Shown here: positions 36,271-44,142 of the stretch, one piece after another
Layout of the letters: every line of letters begins with the position of its first letter
Position numbering within the stretch: the stretch's first letter is position 1
Source of the DNA: Acaudatibacter sp963835495
GTDB lineage: Bacteria; Pseudomonadota; Alphaproteobacteria; Caulobacterales; Caulobacteraceae
Length of the DNA stretch: 64,000 bases
Assembly: GCA_963835495.1 (NCBI GenBank)
Contig: CAWIFQ010000005.1
Coordinates: forward strand, 496,001 to 560,000
Direction: 5' to 3'
Program-made: the position numbers and the translations under genes
The notes under the pieces: model-generated
Database searches by the model: none
What the model was told of the DNA's origin: nothing
Seen by the model: the letters and a program-made list of their open reading frames with translations, nothing else

Positions 36271-36537
36271 GCCATCGCCTCCCCCGAACGCCCGCCAGAC
36301 AGCCGCGCTTGCTGCGGATCGACGGCGCGCACGCTGACAGCGTGATTGTAGTCATCACACCGCGAAAGTGTTGCTGAGTTGCCAACCTTCAAGAATCAGC
36401 AAGGTCAGCTCTCTATGGCTACCTGCGAATTGGACCACAATTTGTCTGTCGCGCGAACAACGGAGCATTGTCGCCTTGTCCGCCGCGTTTCTAACAAGGT
36501 TGGCGTTCAAACGAGCCAGGGCGACACCTGAGAATTC
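36271..36537. promoter_or_regulatory. Divergent control region between the ccm and multiheme operons
   Basis: This 267-base gap must hold promoters for both operons. Two inverted repeats are visible: GTGAT (36342-36346) with ATCAC (36354-36358), and AATTG (36428-36432) with CAATT (36438-36442), each around an odd-length centre. No FNR-type box or clear sigma-70 promoter stands out. The stretch is richer in A and T than its surroundings. Confidence 0.5.
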
Positions 36538-37422
36538 ATGACACAGGAATCAACTCAAGCGACAGTTGACTTGGCGTCGCGGTCCGCCGGACGCGCGAGG
36601 CGGTTGAACGGCCTGCCGCTGTTCACCGCCGCGATCCTCGGCATCGTCCTGCTCGGCTGGTTGCACCGCAACGACGGCTCGCTGCGGCCGGACGACGGGA
36701 TCGGCTACGCCTTCGGCATCGCCGGCGCGGTGATGATGCTGGCGCTGCTGCTCTACCCACTGCGCAAGCGCGTGAAGGCGATGCGCGACTGGGGCCGGGT
36801 CGCGGACTGGTTCCGCTGGCACATGGCGCTCGGCGTGCTGGGGCCGGCGCTGATCGTGGTGCACTCGAACTGGCAACTGAAGTCCGCTAACGCGGCCGTG
36901 GCGTTTTTCGCCATGCTGGTCGTGGCGGGCAGCGGCGTGGTGGGACGCTACCTCTACGGGCGCATCCACGCGGGCCTGTACGGCCGTCGGCGCGAGGCGC
37001 AGGAGCTGAAAGCCAACTCGGCCAAGGACCGGTTGGCGCTCGACGCCGATTTCGCGTCCGAGGCGAGGATCATGGCCGAGCTCGACCGCTTCGAGGCGGC
37101 GGCCCTCGCGCCGACGACCAGCTTCGGATCGGCGCTGGCGCGGTTCCTGACGGTCGGCGCGTTGATCCGCCGCAGCCGCCGCTCGCTGATCGCGGCGGCG
37201 CAGCGCGACGCCCGGCGTGGTTTCGCGTCGGAACCGGAACGCCGGCGTCGGCTCAAGGACGCGCGCCGCCGGCTCGATCACTACTACGGCGCGGTCGGGC
37301 GGGCGGCGACCTTCGGACTCTACGAGCGGCTGTTCGCGCTCTGGCACGTTTTGCACGTGCCGCTGTTCGTAGTGCTGGTGTGCACGGCGATCGTGCACGT
37401 GGTTGCGGTGAACCTCTACTGA
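36538..37422 (+). CDS. Inner-membrane protein with two bis-His pairs (diheme b-type candidate)
   Basis: This 294-residue protein has five predicted membrane helices: LPLFTAAILGIVLLGWL, YAFGIAGAVMMLALLLYPL, the helix after WFRWH, AVAFFAMLVVAGSGVVG, and the last after LFALWHVLH. Helix 3 has His-X13-His (WHMALGVLGPALIVVH), and the last helix has the same spacing (H in VLHVPL to IVHVV). Between helices 4 and 5 is a charged cytoplasmic loop of about 150 residues. Two HX13H helices are the pattern of two stacked b hemes, as in quinol-linked cytochromes and ferric reductases. It begins the multiheme operon, so it may pass electrons from the quinone pool. I do not know a named family. Confidence 0.72.
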   Translation: MTQESTQATVDLASRSAGRARRLNGLPLFTAAILGIVLLGWLHRNDGSLRPDDGIGYAFGIAGAVMMLALLLYPLRKRVKAMRDWGRVADWFRWHMALGVLGPALIVVHSNWQLKSANAAVAFFAMLVVAGSGVVGRYLYGRIHAGLYGRRREAQELKANSAKDRLALDADFASEARIMAELDRFEAAALAPTTSFGSALARFLTVGALIRRSRRSLIAAAQRDARRGFASEPERRRRLKDARRRLDHYYGAVGRAATFGLYERLFALWHVLHVPLFVVLVCTAIVHVVAVNLY

Positions 37423-37438
37423 CGCCGCGGGGGGCCTG

Positions 37439-39199
37439 ATGCGCGCGCTCTGGCTCGCGATCTTCGCCCTGGTGGCGCTCTTGGCCGCGCCAGCCGTGGG
37501 CCAGGACGTGCTGCAGCAGCTGGTTTCGCCCGGCAAACTGGCCCAGGCCCACGCGAGCCTCGAGTCGCGCTGCAGCGCCTGCCACGTGTCGTTCGACAAG
37601 CGCAGCCAGAACCGGCTGTGCCTCGCCTGCCACCGCGACGTGGCCAGCGATATCGCCGGCCGCCACGGGTTTCACGGCCGCAGCTCGGCCGCATCCCAGT
37701 CCTGCAGCGATTGCCACGCCGAGCACGCCGGCCGCGGCGCCGCGATCGTCCGCTTCAATCCGCGCGCGTTCAGCCACGCCCAGACCGACTATCCGCTGGT
37801 CGGCGCCCACCTGGGCGTCCAATGCGCGGCCTGCCATGCGCCCGGCCGACCCTGGCGCGCGGCGCCGACGGCCTGCGTCGCCTGTCACCGCAAGGACGAT
37901 GTCCACAAGGGCGCGCTCGGCGACGGCTGCCAGCGCTGCCACACCGAACAGGGCTGGAAGACGGCGTCGGGCTTCGACCACGCCACGACGCGCTTCCCGC
38001 TGACCGGCGCGCATGCGCGGGTGGCCTGCGACGCCTGCCACTCCGGCGGCCGCTTCCAGGCGGCGCCAACGGCGTGCGTGGCGTGCCACCAGCGGCAGGA
38101 TATTCACGCCGGCCGCCTCGGCCCGGCGTGCGCCGATTGCCATACGACCGCGGCGTGGAGCGGGGCGCACTTCGACCATCGCCGAGCCGGCTTTGCGCTG
38201 ACAGGCGCCCATGCCCGGATCGACTGCGACGCCTGCCACACCGGCGGCCGCTTCCAGGCTACGCCGAAGACCTGCATCGCCTGTCACGCCGACAAGGATG
38301 TGCACCACGGCGCGTTCGGGACCAGCTGCGGCGACTGCCACACCGCCCAGGCCTGGACCGTCACCCGTTTCGACCATGCCCGAACCGGCTTTCCGCTGAC
38401 CGGCCAGCACGCCGACGTCGACTGCGCGGCGTGCCACAAGGGGCCTGGGACGCCTGGGAAGCTGTCGACGACATGCATCTCGTGCCACGCCGACAAGGAC
38501 GTGCACAAAGGCGGCAACGGCCCGGTCTGCGAGAAGTGCCACTCGGCCGACGGGTGGAAGATCACCTCGTTCAACCACGACACCCAGACCAGCTTCCCGC
38601 TCGAGGGCGAGCACATCAAGGCGGCGTGCAACGCCTGCCACGTCCAGCCAGCCGACCAGGTGAAGGTCTCGGGCGAATGCAACGCCTGCCACGTCAAGGA
38701 CGACGCCCACCAGGGTCAGGAGGGGCCGGACTGCGGCGCCTGCCACAACGCCCGCGGCTGGAAGACGGACGTCTTCTTCGACCACGACCAGACGGCTTTC
38801 CCGCTCATCGGCAAGCACGCGGCCGTCCCCTGCGCGCAGTGCCACGCCTCGCCCCGGTTCAAGGACGCCACGGCCGGATGCGGCGACTGCCACCGCAAAG
38901 ACGACCCGCACAAGGGCGCGCTGGGAGCCGACTGCGCGCAGTGCCATACTCCCGCCGACTGGAAGATCTGGCGCTTCGACCATGACACACAGACGCGCTT
39001 TCCGCTGACCGGCGCCCACGCCGGGCTCGCCTGCGCGGCCTGCCACACGTCGCCCGCACGCGGCGGCGGCGCGCGGATCGCCTCGGACTGCGTTGACTGC
39101 CATCTGAAGGACGACGTCCACCGCGGGGAGTTCGGTCCCGATTGCGCGCGGTGCCACAACGCAGACACATTCATTCATCCAAATATTGTTGGGCACTAA
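37439..39199 (+). CDS. 24-heme c-type cytochrome, exported
   Basis: A signal peptide (MRALWLAIFALVALLAAPAVG) is followed by a protein with 24 CXXCH motifs in 586 residues. After three N-terminal hemes come seven repeats of about 70 residues, each with three hemes. The unit is CAACH, then CxACHxKDDVHKG, then CxxCH, then W...FDH....FPLTGAHA. Each unit has about three extra histidines (in DVH, FDH and GAHA), enough for bis-His ligation of every heme. It has no C-terminal anchor, so it is probably periplasmic. It starts 16 bases after the b-type membrane gene. Relatives are loosely annotated as cytochrome c3 family proteins. Confidence 0.9.
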   Translation: MRALWLAIFALVALLAAPAVGQDVLQQLVSPGKLAQAHASLESRCSACHVSFDKRSQNRLCLACHRDVASDIAGRHGFHGRSSAASQSCSDCHAEHAGRGAAIVRFNPRAFSHAQTDYPLVGAHLGVQCAACHAPGRPWRAAPTACVACHRKDDVHKGALGDGCQRCHTEQGWKTASGFDHATTRFPLTGAHARVACDACHSGGRFQAAPTACVACHQRQDIHAGRLGPACADCHTTAAWSGAHFDHRRAGFALTGAHARIDCDACHTGGRFQATPKTCIACHADKDVHHGAFGTSCGDCHTAQAWTVTRFDHARTGFPLTGQHADVDCAACHKGPGTPGKLSTTCISCHADKDVHKGGNGPVCEKCHSADGWKITSFNHDTQTSFPLEGEHIKAACNACHVQPADQVKVSGECNACHVKDDAHQGQEGPDCGACHNARGWKTDVFFDHDQTAFPLIGKHAAVPCAQCHASPRFKDATAGCGDCHRKDDPHKGALGADCAQCHTPADWKIWRFDHDTQTRFPLTGAHAGLACAACHTSPARGGGARIASDCVDCHLKDDVHRGEFGPDCARCHNADTFIHPNIVGH

Positions 39200-39333
39200 A
39201 TCGTAGTGAACAGAGCTCAACTGCGAGTTTTTATAGTTTGTTGAGGAATGGGCGGCGACTGTCGCACCATTTGCAGGAATTCGTCGTGTGCTTTGGTCGG
39301 GGAGACACGCGCGATGTTTGCGGGTGTATGGGA

Positions 39334-39350
39334 CTCCCCCATAGGGAGAG
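39334..39350 (+). promoter_or_regulatory. Hairpin covering the ribosome site of the large cytochrome gene
   Basis: CTCCC (39334-39338) pairs with GGGAG (39344-39348). The second arm is the only ribosome-site-like sequence ahead of TTG 39351, two bases away. The 151-base gap 39200-39350 also has a T-run near 39230. Low or regulated translation would follow; this is inference. Confidence 0.4.
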
Positions 39351-41849
39351 TTGAGCATTAAGGCCTACTGGCCATCGAAGGACCCGCACAACCGCAGTAC
39401 GCCATTCCGCTTCAATCTAGTAATAATAATTCTCATCTGCATCCTTGGGCTGAGTGGCGCGTTCGTCAGCGCCGTCACCAGCAAGGCCGAACAGGCTCAG
39501 TTCGACCACGACGCCACCGGGTTCCAGTTGCTCGGAGCCCACGCGCAGACGGCCTGCGCGTCCTGCCACGTCAAAGGGGTCTTCAAGGGCACGCCGCGGA
39601 CCTGCTCGGAGTGCCACAACGGCGTCATCGCCGAGGGCCGCTCGCCCAGCCACATGCCGACGAGCAAGACCTGCGACGGCTGTCACACGACCTCAGCCTG
39701 GACTGGGGCACGCTTCGACCACGCCGAGACATCCGCACCCTGCGCCGCGTGCCACGACGGGCGCGCCGCCATCGGCAAGCCCCCGAACCACCCGCTGACC
39801 TCCAACCAATGCCAGGATTGCCACCGGACGGTGGGCTGGGCGGTGACCAACTTCGACCACTCGGCCGTCACCGGGACCTGCGTCAGCTGCCACAACGGCA
39901 CGACCGCCACCGGCAAGCCACCGACGCACATGGCGACGACCAACGTCTGCGAGGACTGCCACGTCACCGCGAACTGGACCACGGTCAGCCGCTTCAACCA
40001 CGCCGATGCGCTAGGAACCTGCGCCAGCTGCCACAACGGCACGACGGCCACCGGCAAGCCAGCCAACCACATCGCCACCACAGGCGACTGCGGCGACTGT
40101 CACAACACCACCAACTTCGCGACGGTGACCAACTTCGACCACTCGGCCGTCACCGGGACCTGCGTCAGCTGCCACAACGGCACGACCGCCACCGGCAAGC
40201 CACCGACGCACATGGCGACGACCAACGTCTGCGAGGACTGCCACGTCACCGCGAACTGGACCACGGTCAGCCGCTTCAACCACGCCGATGCGCTAGGAAC
40301 CTGCGCCAGCTGCCACAACGGCACGACGGCCACCGGCAAGCCAGCCAACCACATCGCCACCACAGGCGACTGCGGCGACTGTCACAACACCACCAACTTC
40401 GCGACGGTGACCAACTTCGACCACTCGGCCGTCACCGGGACCTGCGTCAGCTGCCACAACGGCACGACCGCCACCGGCAAGCCACCGACGCACATGGCGA
40501 CGACCAACGTCTGCGAGGACTGCCACGTCACCGCGAACTGGACCACGGTCAGCCGCTTCAACCACGCCGATGCGCTAGGAACCTGCGCCAGCTGCCACAA
40601 CGGCACGACGGCCACCGGCAAGCCAGCCAACCACATCGCCACCACAGGCGACTGCGGCGACTGTCACAACACCACCAACTTCGCGACGGTGACCAACTTC
40701 GACCACTCGGCCGTCACCGGGACCTGCGTCAGCTGCCACAACGGCACGACCGCCACCGGCAAGCCACCGACGCACATGGCGACGACCAACGTCTGCGAGG
40801 ACTGCCACGTCACCGCGAACTGGACCACGGTCAGCCGCTTCAACCACGCCGATGCGCTAGGAACCTGCGCCAGCTGCCACAACGGCACGACGGCCACCGG
40901 CAAGCCAGCCAACCACATCGCCACCACAGGCGACTGCGGCGACTGTCACAACACCACCAACTTCGCGACGGTGACCAACTTCGATCACTCGGCCGTCACC
41001 GGGACCTGCGTCAGCTGCCACAACGGCACCACCGCCACCGGCAAGCCGGCCAATCACATGGCCACCACTAATGTCTGCGACGACTGCCACGTGGTCGCCG
41101 CATGGACGACCGTCCACTTCGATCACGCCGACGCGCAGGGAACCTGCGCCAGTTGCCACAACGGCACGACCGCCACCGGCAAGCCGGCCAACCATATCTC
41201 GACCACCAATGTGTGCGACGACTGCCACGTCGTGGCGAACTGGACGACGGTCAACGTCGACCATGCCGACGTCATCGGAACCTGCGCCAGCTGCCACAAC
41301 GGCACGACCGCCACCGGCAAGCCGGCCAACCACGTGGTCACCACGGCCGACTGCGGCGACTGCCACACGACGCTGACGTGGGCCAACGCAACGTTCAACC
41401 ACGCCAACGTCACGCCCGGCACCTGCGCCAGCTGCCACAACGGCTCGGCCGCGACCGGCAAGCCGGCCAACCATTTCGTCACCACGCTGAGCTGCGACGA
41501 ATGCCACAACACGTCGAACTGGACCTCGGTGATCTACCACCACACCGGCGCTAGTTACCCCGGCGACCACAACGCCTCGGTCACCTGCTCGAGCTGCCAC
41601 ACCAGCAATTCGGCGACGATCGTCTACTCCTCAGCCGCCTACGCGCCCGACTGCGCCGGCTGCCACGCCAGGCAGTTCAGCGCCGACGCCCACCCAAAAT
41701 GGGAGAGCCCGACCACCGTCTTCTACAGCGTCTCCGAGCTGCGAGACTGCACGGGCGCCTGTCACATCTACACCGACAGCTCCATGACCACGATCAAGGA
41801 GCGGCGCACCGGCCATCACCACGTGAACTCGGGCAGCTTCGGCGGATGA
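39351..41849 (+). CDS. Giant multiheme cytochrome with about 32 heme sites
   Basis: This 832-residue protein has 31 CXXCH motifs and one CX3CH (CTGACH near residue 802). It begins with a membrane-spanning signal or anchor (FNLVIIILICILGLSGAFVSA). TTG 39351 is the only possible start, since TAG stands in frame at 39342. The core is four identical 94-residue units with four hemes each (CVSCH, CEDCH, CASCH, CGDCH), then diverged units. Each unit has four more histidines (FDH, PTH, FNH, ANH), so all hemes could be bis-His. The end has CSSCHTSN and HHHVNSG. It is coupled to the beta-barrel gene by ATGA. Its likely place is the periplasm or the cell surface. Confidence 0.9.
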   Translation: MSIKAYWPSKDPHNRSTPFRFNLVIIILICILGLSGAFVSAVTSKAEQAQFDHDATGFQLLGAHAQTACASCHVKGVFKGTPRTCSECHNGVIAEGRSPSHMPTSKTCDGCHTTSAWTGARFDHAETSAPCAACHDGRAAIGKPPNHPLTSNQCQDCHRTVGWAVTNFDHSAVTGTCVSCHNGTTATGKPPTHMATTNVCEDCHVTANWTTVSRFNHADALGTCASCHNGTTATGKPANHIATTGDCGDCHNTTNFATVTNFDHSAVTGTCVSCHNGTTATGKPPTHMATTNVCEDCHVTANWTTVSRFNHADALGTCASCHNGTTATGKPANHIATTGDCGDCHNTTNFATVTNFDHSAVTGTCVSCHNGTTATGKPPTHMATTNVCEDCHVTANWTTVSRFNHADALGTCASCHNGTTATGKPANHIATTGDCGDCHNTTNFATVTNFDHSAVTGTCVSCHNGTTATGKPPTHMATTNVCEDCHVTANWTTVSRFNHADALGTCASCHNGTTATGKPANHIATTGDCGDCHNTTNFATVTNFDHSAVTGTCVSCHNGTTATGKPANHMATTNVCDDCHVVAAWTTVHFDHADAQGTCASCHNGTTATGKPANHISTTNVCDDCHVVANWTTVNVDHADVIGTCASCHNGTTATGKPANHVVTTADCGDCHTTLTWANATFNHANVTPGTCASCHNGSAATGKPANHFVTTLSCDECHNTSNWTSVIYHHTGASYPGDHNASVTCSSCHTSNSATIVYSSAAYAPDCAGCHARQFSADAHPKWESPTTVFYSVSELRDCTGACHIYTDSSMTTIKERRTGHHHVNSGSFGG
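39841..40984 (+). repeat. Perfect 282-bp tandem repeat, just over four copies
   Basis: Copies begin at 39841, 40123, 40405 and 40687; a fifth starts at 40969 and first differs at 40985 (C to T). Across 1,144 bases I see no difference between copies. Each encodes 94 residues and four heme sites in frame. Such identity points to very recent duplication or ongoing conversion; copy number could also be wrong in the assembly. Confidence 0.93.
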
Positions 41850-44122
41850 GCGGGCGGGTGCGCGACTGGCTTGGCGGGCTGGGCGCGGCCGTGCTCGGGC
41901 TGGCTGGCGTGCAGGCCGGGTCCGCGCGCGCCCAGGACAACGTCGACCGGGTGCTCTCCGTGGCGGACGTCGTCGACAGCGAGCAGTGCGCCGTCCTGCA
42001 CATCGGCTTCAACCTGCCGATCAACGTGGTGAGCAGTTTTCCGGAGGAAAACGGCGACGACCTGCGCATCCGGGTCGCCGCCAGCGCCGCGGCCGGCTTG
42101 CCCGAAACCATGCAGACACGCGAGTCGCTGCACCCGCCGGCCAGCACCCTGGCCCAGATCGCCAACATCGAGTTCGACGGCATGCGGCCCGAGGGCCCGA
42201 CGCTGGAGATCACTTTCCGCCGGCCAGTCCATTTTCACGTTGGCGTCGGCCACGACTTCCGAAGCGTCGTCGTCGCCGTCTCCGACCATGCCGATCCGGC
42301 CTGCACGCCGAGCTTCAAGCCACTGCGCGCGGGCGGCGCGGCGGCGCCCCCGCCGCTCGTCCTGCGCGGCCCGTTGCCCGCCGAGCCGCCGCCTGGCCCT
42401 CGCGGCCGCGCGGCGGCGGAGTCGCTGCCGGCCCCGACGGCCGGGGCGGAGCTGAACGTCAGCACTCTGATCCTGCAGCGGATGCACGACGCCCGCACCG
42501 CGCTCACGGCCAAGGACTATCCGCGCGCCATCCAGCTGCTGACCGCGATCGTCGATGCGCCGGACAACGCCTTCACGCCCGAGGCGCTGGAACTGCTGGG
42601 GCTTGCGCGCGAACGCAACAACCAGCTGGCGCACGCCAAGGCCGAGTACGAGGAGTATCTGCGCCGCTATCCGAAAGGGCCCGACGCCGACCGCGTCCGC
42701 CAGCGGCTCGCCGGCGTGCTCGCCGTGGGCGCGACGCCCAAGGGCGGGCTGCGCCAAGCTGGGCAACCGGCCACGGGCAAGCCCCCGGGCCTGGCCTGGG
42801 AGGTGGGCGGCAGCTTCTCCGAATACTACTTCTTCGATGACGGCTTCCAGCGCAGCGAGCTGCTCCCCTCGAGCACACAGGTCGGCACGTCGACCACCGA
42901 CAATCAGCTCAACCAGAACCAGCTGCTGTCGACGGTGGATGGGCTGGCGACGGTTCGCGGGCCAGGCTTCATCGCCCGCGGCCGCGTGAGCGCCACCTAC
43001 ACCGAGGACTTCCTGGAAGGCGGTCACAACCAGACCACGCTCAGCGCCCTCTACGTCGAGGCGATGGACACCCACCAGAACCTGTTCGGCCGGGTCGGCC
43101 GCCAGACCCGGAGCACCGGGGGTGTGTTCGGGCGCTTCGACGGCGGCCTGTTCAGCGTGAGGGTGGCCCCCGAGGTGAAGCTCGAGGTCGCCACCGGCTA
43201 TCCGGTCGACAGCTCGCGGAACCTGTTCCTGCAGTCCAACCGTCCGTTCGTCGCCGCGGACGTGGCGCTCGGCCGTTTCCTCAAGTCGTGGGACGCCAAC
43301 CTCTATTTCGTCGACCAGGCCAACCACAGCCTCGTCGATCGCCAGGCCGTGGGCGGCGAGGTGCGGTATCTCGACATGACCAAGTCACTGTTCGGGTCGG
43401 TCGACTACGACCTGAAATACCGGCGCGTGGACCTCGCGTTGCTGAACGCGAGCACGAGCTTCAAGGACCGCACGACGCTGAGCGTCGCGTTGGACTACCG
43501 CCAGTCACCGCTGATGACGACCAACAACGCCCTGATCGGCCAAAACGTGGCCGACGTGACCGACCTTATCCCGACCTACGGCGTCGACGGGGTCTACCGG
43601 CTGGCCGCCGACCGCACCGCCCAGAGCGAGACCGCGACGCTCAGCCTCGCTCATCCAATCACGCCCAAACTCTCGCTGAACCTCGACGCGACGGTCGACG
43701 AGGTGGGCGCGACGCCGGCGTCGGGCGGGGTTCCGGCCGAGCCGAGTTCAGGGCTTGAGAAGTTCGCGACCTTCCAGCTGATCAACACCGACCTGCTGGT
43801 TCCCGGCGACCTCGGGATCGTCGGCTTCCGCTATGGCGACACCGCCCAGTCCAACCGTTACGTCTTCGACCTCAACACCCGGTTCCCGATCACGCACGAC
43901 ATCCGGATCAATCCGCGCCTGATCCTCGACTATCGCGACAACAAGACGCGGCCGGGAACGGAATTCTCGACGAAGCCTTCGGTCCGGCTCAACATCTATT
44001 TTCACAAGCACTATCAGTTCGAGCTTGAGACCGGCGGCGAATGGACCGTCGACCGCTCGCCCACCAACCGCGATACGATGCTTGGCGTCTACAGCGATGT
44101 CGGCCTGCGGGCGGACTTCTGA
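41846..44122 (+). CDS. Outer-membrane beta-barrel protein with an N-terminal TPR region
   Basis: This 758-residue protein starts at ATG 41846, overlapping the cytochrome stop. Order: signal peptide to about residue 31 (AGSARAQDN); a beta-rich domain to about 150 (ADVVDSEQCAVLHIGFNLP, weakly AMIN-like); a Pro/Ala linker; TPR-like helices at about 200-300 (YPRAIQLLTAIVDAPDNAF, AKAEYEEYLRRYPKGPDAD); then about 440 residues of alternating strands ending VGLRADF, with the terminal Phe that BAM recognises. That is room for 20 or more strands, enough for a large porin. By context it may hold or pass a cytochrome through the outer membrane. It does not obviously resemble MtrB or PioB. Confidence 0.8.
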   Translation: MSGRVRDWLGGLGAAVLGLAGVQAGSARAQDNVDRVLSVADVVDSEQCAVLHIGFNLPINVVSSFPEENGDDLRIRVAASAAAGLPETMQTRESLHPPASTLAQIANIEFDGMRPEGPTLEITFRRPVHFHVGVGHDFRSVVVAVSDHADPACTPSFKPLRAGGAAAPPPLVLRGPLPAEPPPGPRGRAAAESLPAPTAGAELNVSTLILQRMHDARTALTAKDYPRAIQLLTAIVDAPDNAFTPEALELLGLARERNNQLAHAKAEYEEYLRRYPKGPDADRVRQRLAGVLAVGATPKGGLRQAGQPATGKPPGLAWEVGGSFSEYYFFDDGFQRSELLPSSTQVGTSTTDNQLNQNQLLSTVDGLATVRGPGFIARGRVSATYTEDFLEGGHNQTTLSALYVEAMDTHQNLFGRVGRQTRSTGGVFGRFDGGLFSVRVAPEVKLEVATGYPVDSSRNLFLQSNRPFVAADVALGRFLKSWDANLYFVDQANHSLVDRQAVGGEVRYLDMTKSLFGSVDYDLKYRRVDLALLNASTSFKDRTTLSVALDYRQSPLMTTNNALIGQNVADVTDLIPTYGVDGVYRLAADRTAQSETATLSLAHPITPKLSLNLDATVDEVGATPASGGVPAEPSSGLEKFATFQLINTDLLVPGDLGIVGFRYGDTAQSNRYVFDLNTRFPITHDIRINPRLILDYRDNKTRPGTEFSTKPSVRLNIYFHKHYQFELETGGEWTVDRSPTNRDTMLGVYSDVGLRADF

Positions 44123-44142
44123 GGCCGGGCCGGGAGCAGCGC

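Noticed and set aside
39142..39354. Small frame ending just before the large cytochrome
   Set aside because: It overlaps the end of the 24-heme gene in another frame, and its protein has no sense.
39841..40984. CRISPR array or intergenic satellite
   Set aside because: The repeats are 282 bases without unique spacers and keep one open reading frame with heme motifs.
39351..41849. Surface adhesin or cell-wall protein because of Thr/Asn-rich repeats
   Set aside because: The cysteine-histidine motifs are far too regular; every repeat carries CXXCH.
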